Assembly (NCBI GenBank): GCA_002794775.1
Contig: NBAY01000013.1
Location: forward strand, 186,001 to 250,000
Source of the DNA: Porodaedalea pini
Taxonomy: Eukaryota > Basidiomycota > Agaricomycetes > Hymenochaetales > Hymenochaetaceae
Length of the DNA: 64,000 nt
Reading direction: 5' to 3'
In this document: positions 22,871 through 36,300 of the stretch, in pieces
How positions within the stretch are numbered: the stretch's first letter is position 1
Layout: the number at the start of each line of letters is the position of its first letter
Made by a program: the position numbers and the translations under genes
The notes under the pieces: generated by a model
What the model saw: the letters and a program-made list of their open reading frames with translations, nothing else
Database searches by the model: none
Told to the model about the DNA's origin: nothing

Positions 22871-23690
22871 ATGTACTGGCGCGAAGTCTCAAACTCAAAG
22901 CATGCACCCGAGCCTACTCAGAGAGCCCTAAGCCCGCTCACAGGTCTCCTAGCCTTCTCTGCCATACTCGTCACCGCCTGCACGCTCCCTCCATACTTCA
23001 TCCTCCGGAGCCGCCTCGCGCGGGTCGATGGTGCGCTAAGCGAAGTCTTGCATGTTGCTCGAGCGGCAGCTGCGCAGCATACTCAGGCGGCAGACGTTAC
23101 GCGCGAGGTGAAGCGCGTCGGGTCACAGATCGAGTTGTTGCGTGGACAGGTCGACCGGGCTGCGGGGGACGTGAAGGATGTAAGGAGTGTGGTGTTGAAG
23201 GAGCGGGCGAGGCTTGCTGCCGTGGATGCGCGGTTTGATGCGTTGAGGTAGGCGGTTCTTCGTGCTTGCGCTCTTTGAATCTGGAGAAGTTCGTGAACAA
23301 TGTTGACGGTTGACGACAGTGAGCAGCTGAAGACGCATGAGCAACGGGTTCTTGCCGGGCTGGCCGCAGAGCAAAAGAGGAGCAGCAAGACAGACAACGA
23401 GATCAACGAACTACGAAAGACAGCTGAGTGCGTCCCAAATCTCTTCCCTAATCCAATCGTAAATGAAGTCCTAATCTCAATTGATGATCTCCCCCTCCAA
23501 TTAATGCAGCCAGAACGCCAGCAACCTGAGCAAAGTAGGCGTCTCGCTTGCCGACATCGCGGGCTTCATCGACCGGACCGAGATCGAGCAAGGCGTGCTG
23601 CCTGAGCAGGGAAAGGAGAGCAGCAAGCGGGTGAACGCGCTGAGGAATTCGGCGTTGGGGGTGCTGCAGAGCATGTACCAGTCAAAGTAG
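22871..23690 (+). CDS. Small single-pass membrane protein with coiled coil
   Basis: Three exons, about 200 residues. After a polar N-terminus one transmembrane segment is seen at about residues 23-44 (GLLAFSAILVTACTLPPYFI). A long heptad-type region rich in Ala, Arg, Glu, Val and Leu follows, then a C-terminal helix (VLPEQGKESSKRVNALRNSA). Exon joins are AG|T (giving LSEQLKTHEQ) and GA|C (giving DQNASNLSKVG). No family is recognised. The topology suggests a membrane-anchored coiled-coil tether or organelle protein; this is inference from shape only. It lies between NCS1 and Far11 on the same strand, with 126 bp to Far11. Confidence 0.72.
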
Positions 23691-23816
23691 ACATGTAGAA
23701 TAAATTGAATATGTATTTTTTAGCCTTTTTCTGTTGCAATGCGAAGTTGGTAGCGATGTTGTCATAAACGCGGATCGCAAACCGCGTCGACACTGGTGGC
23801 TCGCGCATTGACAACC

Positions 23817-26800
23817 ATGGTCCTCTCGTCCTTCGGCGCATCTGGCAGCCAAAACTTCAATAATGACAGCAACTCGAGCCCGCCTCCAGGGGCTCTAGAC
23901 TCCCTAACTCTCGGCCAGCTCAAGCAGATGGTGACGTCCGCTCCAAAGCCTAAGGCATGTAAATCCTCCACATAATGCCAATGTTGAGCTGATTTTTGGC
24001 TGCGTATTTTTAGGAACAACTGTATGACTTCCGCTATGAAGATGAAGACACGGTGATGAACGAGATTGACGAATTCTTCTCATACGTCGAGGCGCCGCAG
24101 TTCGGCGAGAACCTTAAGGCTTGGGAGGGCTGCTTTCCTGGAGGTGAGCCGACCTACTTATATCATAAGAAGCGGGACTTATACATGCTTAGAGTGGATA
24201 AGGAGTTCTTATGAGAGGCGGAAGGCGCATATTGACCTGTTGCTGGAAAGCCTTGAGCACAAGGATGCGGTGATCAGGTTCACGAATGCAAGGCGGTTGT
24301 TCTACGTGGTTCAAGGTATGTCCACATACATCATATAAGCATTTGATCATTATAAGCTTGATTTCTTTCAGGGACATTTGCTGAAACGAGCTCCCCTGAA
24401 CACCAATTACATTGGGTCATTGAAAACTGCAAGACCATCCGAGCCGCCAACGGTATCAGCATCATCATGGAGGCTATCAAACTAGCGAACTCGAAACATG
24501 ACGTCCTCAGGCAGGTTCCTAATCTTGTCTGCTACGAATGTGCAACTCAATTTCCCCTTCAGCTCCCTGAGTGACGCAGATGCGTACCGATTCAACATCT
24601 CTCAGCAGGACAAGCAGGACTGCATAGAAGAAGTAAACACGGAACTGTCCGTATACTTCGGTATTCTGTACTTTCTCATCGAAGTCCTGAAAGACAGCGA
24701 CGATTTTGCTGAGGAACTGAGTAAGCTAGATGTATTTCGCAAGCTTGCAATATACTGACTCATGTTAGTGAGCTTGGAACCACCGCTGCCTGTCTATTTA
24801 TTTAGTATTGTCGCCGCACTGAGGGATAAGAGCTTCAAGGGATATCCCGTTAAGAAGGTATGTATCACTCCTTGAATTACGCGAAAACAACTACATAGCT
24901 ATCCAAATAGCTCTTGCTTCTCTTATGGAAGACTATCCTTGCCTGTTGCGGTGGCTCTCGGGACCTTGCGCGGATTAAGAAACTCGCACGAGAACTATCA
25001 GGTCTCCCTGAGGAGAAAGACGAGCGTGAGCAACACTTATGAGACGCCTAAAACGAGACACTCATACACAGTATTCTCAAAGCGGTGTCTATCAAATCGT
25101 CGCCATTTGACATACAGACCTTCCGCGAAGAGACGTCTGTCAAATACCCCACTTTCGCTGCTACGTCCGAGACGTCTACCTCATCTCGCTTTTCGGAAAC
25201 TACTACCTCGCGATCAACGGTAGACAAGAAGACTCCGGCAGCCATCTCGCCTATGAAACTCGCACAAGCGTTTTCACCGATACCAGTCCGGCACCACTAC
25301 CATCACGGAGATGAACCCGACTTCCAGCAATCGGGGCATGCCCAACATGCAAGTCAGCCTGGATTTCCATCGGGGAACCCAACGTACAACACAAATCCTC
25401 AATCGCTTACGCCGGCGCCTACCCCGCCTCCATCACCGAAACCGAAGAAGCAGCAGTATCAGACTGATCAGAATAGGCCATTTTTGTTTCCTTTTTCTCG
25501 CAGTCAAGTAAGAGGCACGCAAGGAACTCGCCTCGTACCGTTCGCCATTGACGAAGCAGACAACTTGTATAGCAAGCATATGCACATCAGCGTTTCTCTT
25601 TTGCAGATGTGGCGGACGCGCGAAGACTGTATGATCGAAGAGAGTGGGTTGCAGCGCTTATCTGGGGTCGAGAGCAATTTCGAGACGTTCGATTCTGTTC
25701 TGAGTCTCAATTCGCATGGCGCTGATGCTGCATCTGCTGCTACTTCTGCCTTTTCGAACGCGGAGAAGAAGGCCACGGACGATCTAGAAGATGCCGCGGA
25801 GGAGTTGCCGGACGTTGCTTTGTTGAATGCAAAGATAACCGAAGTAGAGAATGCCATCAAGCAAGCCGACAAGAGCACCGGTGGTGGTCGGGCGGAGGCG
25901 AAGAAGCTGAAAGAATTGCGGGAAAAGAGAGAGGACCTTTTGCGGCTGAAACGCGTGGAACAAATCTATGTGAGTCCAAGACGCGACAATCACACTTTGT
26001 GCTAGGGTTAAAACATTTGACGATGTAGGGCGCGGTTCTGCCCAACCTTTCTGGATGGGTGTTGGTCCTCCTCAAGATGTTGTTGGCGACTGTCTCAGTC
26101 AATAATCTGAACCAGCCTCCACCTTCCGCATCATCGAATGCCTTCCCTCCCGGTGTCGGTAGCCGTACGTGTGAATTTCAGTTTGTCCGACGTTTAAAAG
26201 TTTATATGTATTATTATATGAAGCAGCCGAACAGCAGCAACCGCCACCACCGCCGCCGACCGCGGATGAGATTGACCTGATGCGCCATCGAGAAATCATG
26301 TCAAAAGCCGTTTCTGCAATCCTGCTTCTCACATTGAAGTGGTTTAAAGCGTCGCGTAAGTGTTCGTTATTACCTAGGTCACTGCCACCTGACGAGCTAG
26401 CTTCGCCTTCAAGACGCAATGAAGTTCCATTATCTCGGGCAACTGCTGCTGGAGTCGAACTGCCTGCTGCTCATCCTCAAGATGTTCACGTTGCAGGAGG
26501 TTTCAAACACAGTTGTTTCGAAAGCAGAATCTCCAGAGAACAAGCAAGTTTATGCGCACATCTTATACTTCAATCGTAATCTAACTCGAGCTTATATTTC
26601 AGCTTTTTCCAATACTGCCTTAGGTACTCTAAGAATGCGCAAGCTCAGCGGCCTGAAGACAACATGCTAGGGCCGCCACGGCAGTCAACCTCTCGGTCAA
26701 TCCTCAGAGGGGACAAAGGAGAAGAGATCGAGCTTATCACAGAATTCTCCTGGCGAAACTTCTTCTCAAGCATCAACTTCGTGAAAATTATGCAAAAGCT

Positions 26801-28100
26801 CTCAAAGCATAGATCGCATAGGATTTGGCTGCTTGTTCAATACAAGAGCTCGGCAAGTGGACACGCGCTCTTTGTTATATTGTTGTTCCTCATGTCAGTC
26901 GTAGGCAGTGTTGAAACGCATCACGAAGGTCTCGCACCCCATGCTGCAGTTATACGTACTGAAGTTGATCAAGAGCCAAGTGCCGTACTGTGGTCGCAAA
27001 TGGCGTCAATGTGGGTCCCTGAATCAGTTTCTATAGTGTCATTAAAGCTCAAGAACTCCGCAGCGAACATGAAGTGCATCACAACGATTTACTTGAATTG
27101 TCGGCCTGATTTGAGAGATGAATGGCTGACAGGATCTGAAGTCGATGACGCTCAGGATGCTCTGGTACGGCAGTGTTCCTTGCTATATATGCAAAGAAAG
27201 CTTAGTAAAACACATTTATGAACAGGCACAAGAGCAAGCACTACGCAAGCTTGTCAAGTTTTGTGAGTATTATTGTGATCTGTAACGCTTTATTTCCTGA
27301 AATTATCGACAGATAACAACAAACGTTATGGAACTGCCAGTGCACATGCAATGGCTCGCGACAACCATCGCAGATCATCCAGTTTGTCAATGCCTTTAGG
27401 TGATCTCCACGCAGGTCCAGAGCTGTCTGCCATCGCAAGGCCAGTTGGAACCCCGAATGTCGTAGAGGCGGATGTCTTCCCGCCTGTCCGCGCACAAGCT
27501 CCGGATCCCTCAATCTTCTTACCATACACCACGGAAGACATCGCATTCGAAGAGGAATACGAAGAGTATTTGTCTGACCTCGGGATGTCTGATGACTATT
27601 CCTCTTCTTCCGATGGCCTGTTCGGAGGTACATCGGCGTGGCACAGGCTACCACACATGGGCCCCGAAATTGCAGACGGTATCTCTGACAGTGAAAGCAT
27701 TGCGTCCATAGGTGAATTGGGTGACGAAGCTAAGTTCGACGCCGGTATGGACTCCGACCGTGATTCCATTGACGAAAATCGTAATAATTGGGAGGTGAGT
27801 GGAATGGGGTTTGACAATACTACGAATCCTCATTGTTCTCTTCAACTTTAGCACATGAGTCCTAAGACCATGGCCGCATTGCCGAAGTCACCCGTGGGCG
27901 TTCATAGACGCTCCAGCTCTGGATCAAGTCTGCGGCCTGTGCTTCCATTCGGGTTGGATGACAACAGTGCTGTTGACACGGAAGAGAATGACGAGGGTGA
28001 TGAAGCTGAAATGGGTATTATGCCACGAGAGCAGAGCGGGCCTTTCGCTCAGGGTGGAGGTGTAGATGAAGTGGAGTATGCTTATGGGTGCGTCTTATAG
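23817..28100 (+). CDS. FAR11: STRIPAK subunit Far11 / STRIP1-2 homologue
   Basis: About 1.1-1.2 thousand residues in roughly 15 exons. Near the N-terminus YDFRYEDEDTVMNEIDEFFS, QFGENLKAWEG and YERRKAHIDLLLESLEH belong to the N1221-like domain. VKYPTFA, LVPFAIDEADNLY and MWRTREDC mark its end, after a Pro-rich linker. The C-terminal half (MSKAVSAILLLTLKWFKAS, FHYLGQLLLES, ISWRNFF-type block, RTLKVSHP-like block, TTIYLNCRPDLRDEW, FEEEYEEYLSDLG) is the DUF3402-type domain. Far11/STRIP organises the striatin-interacting phosphatase and kinase complex, which in filamentous fungi is needed for cell fusion and fruiting. One splice acceptor in the linker (AAG near 25090) is needed to keep frame and is less certain. 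The stop is at 28098-28100. Confidence 0.92.
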
Positions 28101-28522
28101 TGGCATTGGCGGCGACCCTACGCTCATGCTTGTCCCTCAGCTTATAACCATCGAACGGCTCGCGAAAAGGAATTACATTCATCGTGTTACCTTCAAAATG
28201 TCCGCAAAATGATATTGGAAAGAAGACAAACGGTATATGTACAGAGTCCATAATATTACTATTTCGAAAGAATTCAACGCAATCGTGTTCTGGTGCGAAT
28301 GGAGGAAGTTCGAGATGAACGCTCTGTTAGTGAATGCAGATTACGTGTAAGCTTACCCTACAGGTGAAAACATGTGAAAAATGGACTGTGGTGATCTAAA
28401 CAAGGCCTAGGGAGTACAGCGAGGTGAATGCTAGAATAAATTGATTGGACTGTCCTGTGTGTAGTGACGAGAGCAAGATGCAAGCAAATAGTGCAAAAAG
28501 AGAAAAGAGAAAAGGCTAGAAA
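28101..28522. other. Convergent intergenic region
   Basis: It lies between the 3' ends of Far11 (+) and the GAS2-domain gene (-). It should hold both 3' UTRs. No gene is supported. Confidence 0.5.
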
Positions 28523-31500
28523 CTATGGTTTCCAGATGACTTTGGATGAAGTGGAAGACATACGACGTCTGGGACGTATCGAAGAGGTCGATATACCACT
28601 TGTCGATAGATCATTCGATATCGCAATCGAGGACAGAGAAATCTCCGACGCCTCAGCGTCAGCTCGACGGATGAATTGGATAGGCGTCAGCGGAGACCCT
28701 CTAGGCGAGCCTGATTTTTGTGTCCCGTCCGGCGTTAAGATCGCAAAAGAAGGAAGGTTTCGTCCGATTGAGTCAGGCGAGCCAGAAGATCTGTTCAGGG
28801 GTGTTCCATCCTCAGCATTCCGTAGGGTCGCAGCACTGATCCACCGCTCTTTTGAACCCGAACCAGGTCGTGGGGGTGTCTCCGGCAGCATTCGGAACAA
28901 ATCCGAGAAATGGTCTTTGATGAACCTAGAGAAAGAACCTGTCACCAATGTTCATGTTTGACTTGTGTGAATGCTACATACTTAGACAGTTCTGTCCAAC
29001 CACCTCCTACTCGTACCATGACCGTTTGCGACCTCAATATTCGGCAGAAGCAAAGCTTGGGTTCGTTCCCTCCTATCCAGTACTTCCCGCTCTTGTCCTT
29101 CCAAGTGTCTGCGACCGCCTCGACATTGATGTCTACGGGTAGATTGTTGATGACGTCACCCAGAGCGACATCTAGCTTGTTCTTCGGGTTGGCAACGTAC
29201 ATTTGCTTCGGTTTCCGTTGTGTCCTTTCAGGAGTTGCAGATCTCTGGAAAGAGCCGAACGATTGTCTTGGTGCTCTAGACCAAGTACCACGAGTGCTCG
29301 TCGACAGAGCAGGACTTGTTGCCCGTGATGCATCGGAGAGTGTCGAGGACATTCGCCTTCTCGAGATAGTAGGCGCAGGCGGTCTGCTGACTGACGTGAT
29401 GGACGACGTATTTGAAGAGACACTAGCTGTTCTCTGTCTTGAAGCGAAAGTGGAATTGAAAAGGGATCTACTAGGTTGAGAAGTAGAGGAAGAGGCTGTC
29501 TGCTTCATCGGTCCTGATACGGAACGTGGGTTTACGGCCTTTGAGATAGATAGGCTCGGTCTAGAGGAATGTTGCTGGGACTGCTTCGTAGAAACAGAAC
29601 CGGCGGAGGAAGCGGAAGTTGCTCTCCGCTTAGTCAAGGCTGAGGGAGCCAGGAATCCGTCTCGTCCACCAATGGACAAGTTGGTGTACCTGCTTCGCTT
29701 GCCCTCTGGAACATTGACGCTTCTCATTGAAGCACTACTATTCCTTCCGGAGCTGTTGTAGGTACTAGCACTTCCAGCACGAGAAGTACGCCCACTGATC
29801 TTCTCCAGGGCCATCTCCATGAGTTCCTCCCACGTCTGCTTCAGGCGGCTGTGTTCCGCTATTGCTCTTGGATCGTCCACAACAGGGCCGAAGTGCTCGC
29901 TCATGTCACCGACGATACCCTTCGCGTAGGACATCTTCTCAGACAACTGTTCCTCAGGAGAAACTAAAGCACCTAGCTCAGATGGTCCTGGGTTGATACC
30001 GTCCGCCGGCTGGGGGAAATTCGGATAGCTATCAATGTGATCCAAGAACATGCTGAAGGTTGCGTCGCAGAGTACGACTGAAGACTGCAGACGCGCCAGC
30101 TGTTGGACACGGTTGAGGAGGTCACGAGATGCTTCCATCTCCAAGCGTAGAGAGCGTAGCTCGGTGTCTGCGGTTGTGTTCTCGGCTGATACGGGTAGTT
30201 TTTCTGTTTCCGCTTCCAGCAGTCCGAAGTCAGTCGTCATAGTTTCTGCTGTTTCAGGTTGAGGTAGACTAGCACTAGGCGAACGACGATGTGAAGCACC
30301 GGATGGTCGGACTACGCTGTTGATGCCAATTGACTTCAGCTGCTTCCTCAGCGACCGAATGAGAGCAAGAAGCTCGACTGTCTCCTTATCGATTGCCTGC
30401 CGCGAAGGACTGTGAGGCCCAAAGACATCTGGTAAGTTCCGAGTGAGTAAACCTGAGCTCATTGGATATCAAGTGACTGAGACGAACCTTCTTCGACAGC
30501 AAAGCCTACCGCTCGTACATCACGCTTCGGGTTGCTCTCCTCTTGCAGTCGGATGCTAGCCTCCCCCTCAATCTTCTCTTTCGCGAGTCTCTCAGCCTCT
30601 TCCTGCTCCCTCCGACGTCCAGCCTGCTCTCTGAGCTCTGCGGCTGCCTCTTCCTCCTTCCTGGCCTTCTCAGCCAAGCTTGCGAGCTCGACTTGCTCGA
30701 CTTGAGTGACTTCAGCTTTGAGAGCTTCGAGTCTATCAAGGACGTGACGCAAGTGCGAATTCACCTCGTCAAGAGTGTGAACGCGAGCAGTGAGCACGCC
30801 CCGAGTGCTGGCATCCTCTTGAACCCCAGGAATAGCTTCCATACGGGAGATGTCACCGTGAATGATAGACACAGAATTGCGCAGACGTAATGCCTCTGCC
30901 CTTTCAATATTTTCAAGGCAATCATTTAATGCGACTAGTGCAGATAGCCCGTCCTCCGCACCCTCAAGAGGCGCATCCGAAAGCTCTTCGAGCTCCCGCG
31001 CATGTTGCTCCAGCTGATCAGTGAGCGAGCGGATATCCTTGCGCACCAGAGTAACCCGTCTGCTCATATCACGAGCTTCCCGATAAAATGCGCTGAACGA
31101 CCTTTTTTGCTGTAAAGACTTGACCCCACCTGTCAAGCGCATAGCGTATGCATTTGTATCATTGCGCACAACTCGGTCAACAGCCGCAGGATCAAAATGT
31201 AGTCGAGCAAAGAGGGATGCACGGGCTCCCCCCGACGGAGTTCCTTCCGCTGAAGAAGGGGAATGCCGCGAAATTTGAGGTACCCGAGTCGGCAATGAAC
31301 CGATGAGGTTGTTCACGTCGTTCTGCGTTGAGTCTACGCTGCGTGAAAGTACTTGCTCCTTGACACCAATGTCCTTCTCCTCCTCTTCTGCAGAGGTAGA
31401 CGATAGCGTTTCCGGATTTGATTCGATGCTGTGCATCATGGAGTCATAGTGATCGTCATACTGAAGCTTCGAGTCCTCTACCCGACCCTCGAGCGTGTGC

Positions 31501-33766
31501 ACCTCCTCGCGAATAGTCTCCATAACATACGTCTGCCCTCGTACGTCCACTAGCAACCTATTCATACTCTGCAAATCAAAAATAGACCTCTCGATAGAGG
31601 TCTGCCTGGCACGAATGAAGTCATGAAGTGACGCTGGAATGGTGTCGCCGATAAGAACGAAGGGGGTGACAACATCCCTCTCAAGGTGCTCCTTGATTGA
31701 TAGGGTTTGTCCATTAATTGATTCTGGAGTAGTAATTGCCGCTGGTAACTCGGATTTTGGGCTCTCAGGAGTAGGAGGTGCGGACTCTCCGCCTATCTGC
31801 TGTTTCCATCGATTCTTCAGCAACGCCTCATTGAGTTCAGGGGTCACGGTGTCCAGAGTCTTCGTCACCTCGTCCATTGCCGACCAAATACGTCGAACCT
31901 CCCTCAGTCGACTGACGTTTGAAGACACATCGTTCCTGACTTTAAGCAAAGTACGATGTCGGCCTTCCAGCCCCTCGATTTCCTCGGCAAAGGTTTGCCT
32001 CAAGTCATCGCTGATACCTGGTTTATTTAAGCGGAGAGATGCCATACGGGCGTGCTTGATTGTCTTCAATGCTGACTCTTCGATCTCAGACGACCGTTCA
32101 GTTAAAGATGGCAGCATGGCGAGGAATGCCGAGAAACGAAGGGGCTCGACGCAGGAATTTTGTGTAAGGTCTGGTGGTGATCCATCTCCATCGTCTGCGT
32201 CGAAGCCAGTCCGTAGACGATCTGTGATAGAATCTACTCCTTCCTGAAGTCGCAAGAGCTCCTTGTGCAGTTTCTCAGTCTCGTCTACTGCATCACATCC
32301 AGCTCTATACGAACTGATGCGTTGGTCAACTTTCAAAAGGACAGAACGAGCTCGGCTAAGCTCATCTGATAACGTTCTGACAAGGTCGACGTTGAAAGAG
32401 ACTTGATCAGGGAAAAGGGCATGTTCTGGAAGGGGAATGGCCGCGGGCAGAGATGGGTCCATACGTGATTGTAGCCTCTTCTTGATGAGTTCGATACGAT
32501 TGCTGAATAGCGCCTCGTCCCGACGCGAAGGAAGCCGCGTTGAAGCATTCTGCACTTCATCCAAAAGTGTTTCTAGTGCGGCGAGGTCTTTCCGAGTTTC
32601 AACATAGACTTCATCAGATCTTTATACGATATCAGCGCTTTCCGCGAATAAAGGCAAATAAAGTAAAAAATGACTCATTACCTTTTCCATTGCATGTTCA
32701 CGGTCATAAGAAACTTGCCTACAGAAGATAGGTCTTTCTCGCATTTTTCCTCAATCCTGTCTTGTTCATCTAGCATTGAGTCCGGAACCGGTTTCCGACT
32801 ATCCTCGATGAGTTTGTCCAGTACTTTTCCTGAGTTGAGAACGGGGCCGTGACACAGTGAAGAGATCCTGCTTGAAAGCTGGACGACATCCCGTGATAGC
32901 TCTTCAGATAGCTTGAATCTCGCGCTGCGAGAAAATAAATCACGAGGCTCGGTGGACGTAGATCCGGAAGGTAGATTGAGGCTACTGCTGGAAGAGTTCA
33001 TGCCTTTGACGCTATATATATCTGCTCTCCACTGCGCGCGGCTATCAAGAAAAGATTGGATGTCTGAAAGAAGGTCGTTCCGTGTTGAATAAGCCAGTGC
33101 ACGCTGCTCCTCCCATGTTAAACGCGAACCGAGCAAATCCAATTGCTCCGACCGGTCTCGAAGAAGATGAAGAAGTCTATCAAGAGCAAAAAGGGTAGTC
33201 AATGTGATTTCGATGAGGTCTGTGTCTTCAGGTGATAGATTCCTTTGAGTTGCAGCTGAGGTCGTTCAGCATCCGTATTCAACTCCTGAAGTTACGGAGG
33301 ACGCACCTTTGGTCACCGCCTTAAGCTTCTTAAGGTCACCCGCATCCAGCACCTCGGTTTCCTTCTCAATCTTGTCGTGTTCAGCAATCCATTCATCGAG
33401 CTGAGCACGTGTTGCCAACGTGGAAACCTGGTCGTGAGTCTTCGAGAGCTCTTGCATGCCCGCGAATATGTCGATAGGAGGCAAGCTTTCTAGAAACTGA
33501 CGACGGGTATTCAGAATTGATATAACATGGGGATATAGTAAAATAATTACAAGTATTTTCTCCTCTATCCACTCCTTGCGCCGGACGAAAGCCTGTAGCT
33601 CGACTACTTCGTGTGTTTCCAAGGCCTGCTCGGTTTCCTCCTCCTCCTCAGGTCCCTCAGAAGTGCCATATTTACGCGTCATCTCTCTTAGACGTTCGAG
33701 CTTGCTCGCAGTTTCTGAGAGAGTCTCCGAGTCCTCTACGCTTGAAGGGTCTGCTGGGGAGGACAT
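28523..33766 (-). CDS. Large coiled-coil protein with C-terminal GAS2/GAR microtubule-binding domain
   Basis: Six exons encode about 1650 residues from ATG 33766. The first 1100 residues are almost wholly helical with heptads and spectrin-like spacing (for example the run through 32560-30490 with many Leu/Arg/Glu). A Ser/Thr/Arg-rich basic linker follows. The GAS2-related domain then reads KLDVALGDVINNLP, VADTWKDKSGKYWIG, CFCRIL and VMVRVGGGWTELS/KFIKDHF, the last part crossing an intron at about 28995-28940. GAS2 domains bind microtubules in spectraplakins and Gas2-like proteins. No calponin-homology actin-binding domain is seen, so a pure microtubule or spindle-pole role is more likely than actin cross-linking. 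The tail after the domain is Ser/Pro-rich and basic. The antisense strand has open frames that I regard as shadows. Confidence 0.9.
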
Positions 33767-34298
33767 GGCGAGCTTGACAAACTTGACACAAAAGCCTTGG
33801 ACAGATCAAGATAATCTATTCATTCCTTGCCCTCCCAGATGAAAGGCCGCTACCGGCTGTCGCAAAGCAAGAGACCGAAACCAACCCGAGACAGACGTGC
33901 GTGCTGCAGAAGCACAGTCGAAGGTTAAAGAGGGTGATCGAGCGCGTTTGACCGTGGAAATTCTGTAAAGAAGCCGAAGCGCAGTCGATGATCGTAATCT
34001 TGTCGTCAGTCCCTATAAATAGGCTACTACACAACATACGCTGCATTCAGTCTGTCTCTGACTCTCAATAGGATTTATGAAATACGATATTAAAAGGCCC
34101 TGCGTTGGACGAAGCTGTACCTAGGGTTCTGTTGACTGGCTTGCCCCTTCCTTGTGCCGCGAGAATGACTTACGTCTGGCCCGAACTGACTCGGTCCGAT
34201 TGACGTTCCAAATAAATCTCTCAGCTGCTATATAGTACATGGGCGTAAAATTACCATTAATATTGTATAGATCAAGTCACTGCCGAAAAGTGCACAGA
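33767..34298. other. Gap between two minus-strand genes
   Basis: These 532 bp hold the upstream region of the GAS2-domain gene and the DPH1 3' UTR. No coding frame or RNA gene is supported. Confidence 0.5.
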
Positions 34299-36076
34299 TC
34301 AATCGAATGCTCCCTTGCTCCTTGAAACGGCCCACGGGCTTCCCGCTGCATAAAAGTTCATAGGATACGTATCCAACTTCTCCTGCTCATCAGCACCTGT
34401 CACGCCCTTCACCTTCCACCCTGGCATCTTCCCGACCGCCACTGCAGCTTCATACGGACTGAGCAAAGGTCTGTCGAAAGCGTAGCCCCAGTCTATCGAC
34501 AGACGTGGACATGACGTCTGAACGAACGTCGAGATGTGGGGATTGAAAAGCGCGAGCTTCGCGGGCGACAGCTCTGAGAGAAGGATAGGGACATATGGTA
34601 TGGGAGAGCGAGCCTGGTGCAGCTGTCTCGTGATTGCCTGATAGAAGCGAGTAGTATCTCAGACTCGGCATACGAATTCATGAGTTACTCTCACCTGAAG
34701 TTGCTTGAAATTACCCTGGCGTCCAAGTGTGCCTAATATTACACCCCATGACTTGTATATCGAAGGAGAATCAGACCTAACCTCCTTGCTGTCAATCAAG
34801 ATCGTAGGTGCTGGTCCAATGCTCAACTGTGCTTTCCTGACAGCGTCGCCCCTGACAGTCTTCGTCTCTTCATGGTCGTAGCGCTCTCGCGTGAGCTTCT
34901 TTGAGTATGGGTCATAGCGGAAAGCAGGAACAGAAGGGTTTGCAATCATTATCGATTCAAGGTGAAACCGTCCGTCACCAAGATATCTAGGAATTCAATC
35001 AGTAGGAACGGAAAATATCATTAAAATACTTTTAATCACATTAATGCGTCGACATCCTGAAGTGCTGGAGCTGTACATCCAAGAAGCTCTCCAGGAGAAA
35101 GAGGCTTTGATCGCGGAATCATTGTATTATAAGCTCCTGTCCAGAATTCCGGTACATTTGGGTTATGTTGGACAGCATAGTCATCATTCCTAGCCCTTTG
35201 TACTTCGACAGATAGGTCGTCTTTGAGCCTCTGAAGTGCGGCTGCAAACTGTATCGTCGACACCAGAGCCAAACGGGTCGGATGTCGCGAGCCCGCTGGA
35301 GCATCACTTTCCAATAAAGGAGGTGGGGGATCTTGATCGGGTCCCTCTATGCGAAGGTGTCGACCTGTCCCTAGTATCGTCCCGGCTGGTAGTTGACTCC
35401 TTGAACTTTCAGACGAGAGAAGTCGTTCCTCGAATATCGCTTGATCGTCAGGAAAGTTAAGCCGTACTGTTTCAACAAGATGACGGGAGTCGATGGAGAT
35501 TTCAACGAAGATATAGAGGGTTTTTATGGTTGTCGTGTCGATGGGAACTTAGTTGTCTGTCAGAGGAAAGGGATGCATACCGATGCGAACTTTCGCTGCT
35601 CACCAAGACAACTATGTCCATAATGCACCAGCATATCGCAGCCCAGGGCAACCGCAGTATAATCGTCTATGCAACACGCTCCATATGTGACATCTCCCAT
35701 GATCACTGTCAGCGCAGAGGTAAATCTAATATTATTTCAAGCAATGACGTCTGGGTGTTGGCAACAGAGAACTAACTTACTGTTCTATAATATCTGCGAT
35801 CGTGCACGCAAACATCTGAAGGCCCTCAGGCATTTGAAGCGCGACCATTTTTGCATCATTCTTTCGTATGTGGTGGATGGTTTTGTGTATCTCAAAGGAG
35901 TAGTTGGACGGCAGTTGCGAAATAGCAGCATTCAGTTCGACGTCTTCGAGGATGTCGGCGGGTGTCTGATTGACTACTCCCACTGGGCCACCCTTCGAGG
36001 GTGTTGCAGCATTCCGGCCGACGAAGCGTTTCCGAGGTTTGTTAGCATTTCTAGACGGAGGCTTCTCTGTCGCCAT
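34299..36076 (-). CDS. DPH1: 2-(3-amino-3-carboxypropyl)histidine synthase subunit 1
   Basis: About 440 residues in several exons. The start [17 protein letters not shown] (36076) precedes the conserved [29 protein letters not shown] and [10 protein letters not shown]. Then come [16 protein letters not shown], with the first cluster cysteine, [41 protein letters not shown] and [17 protein letters not shown]. The C-terminus is [21 protein letters not shown] and ends at 34301-34299. With Dph2 this radical-SAM-like iron-sulphur protein starts diphthamide synthesis by adding the aminocarboxypropyl group of SAM to the target His of eEF2. A second ATG at 36115 would add 13 residues; the shorter start fits the family better. 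DPH6, the last step, is also in this window. Confidence 0.93.
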
Positions 36077-36300
36077 CTGACAGAATGGAAAGAAGAGCTT
36101 CAATTGCGCATACATTCAGCCTCCAGGCATTACATAATTTTAGTGATTGACAAACGCGTGTCATTGACGTAACCGTACATTTCGCGTCGAGCTCAAGTGT
36201 TCTCACCTCTCGTGTCGGGTTACCCGTCGTGCAACTTACCTCCCGACCGCTATTAAATAGCTAGCGCGTCAATTCAGCGCGCTTGGAGCCATACAGAAAG
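36077..36300. promoter_or_regulatory. Short divergent promoter, DPH1 / NPC1
   Basis: 224 bp lie between the two proposed start codons. No ATG in frame for an NPC1 signal-peptide exon is seen here. A CAG acceptor-like site ends five bases before the NPC1 ATG, so an upstream 5' exon overlapping DPH1 cannot be ruled out. Confidence 0.5.

Noticed and set aside
28464..29479. Plus-strand open frames opposite the GAS2-domain gene
   Set aside because: The minus strand carries the conserved GAS2 domain here; the plus-strand products show no family signature.
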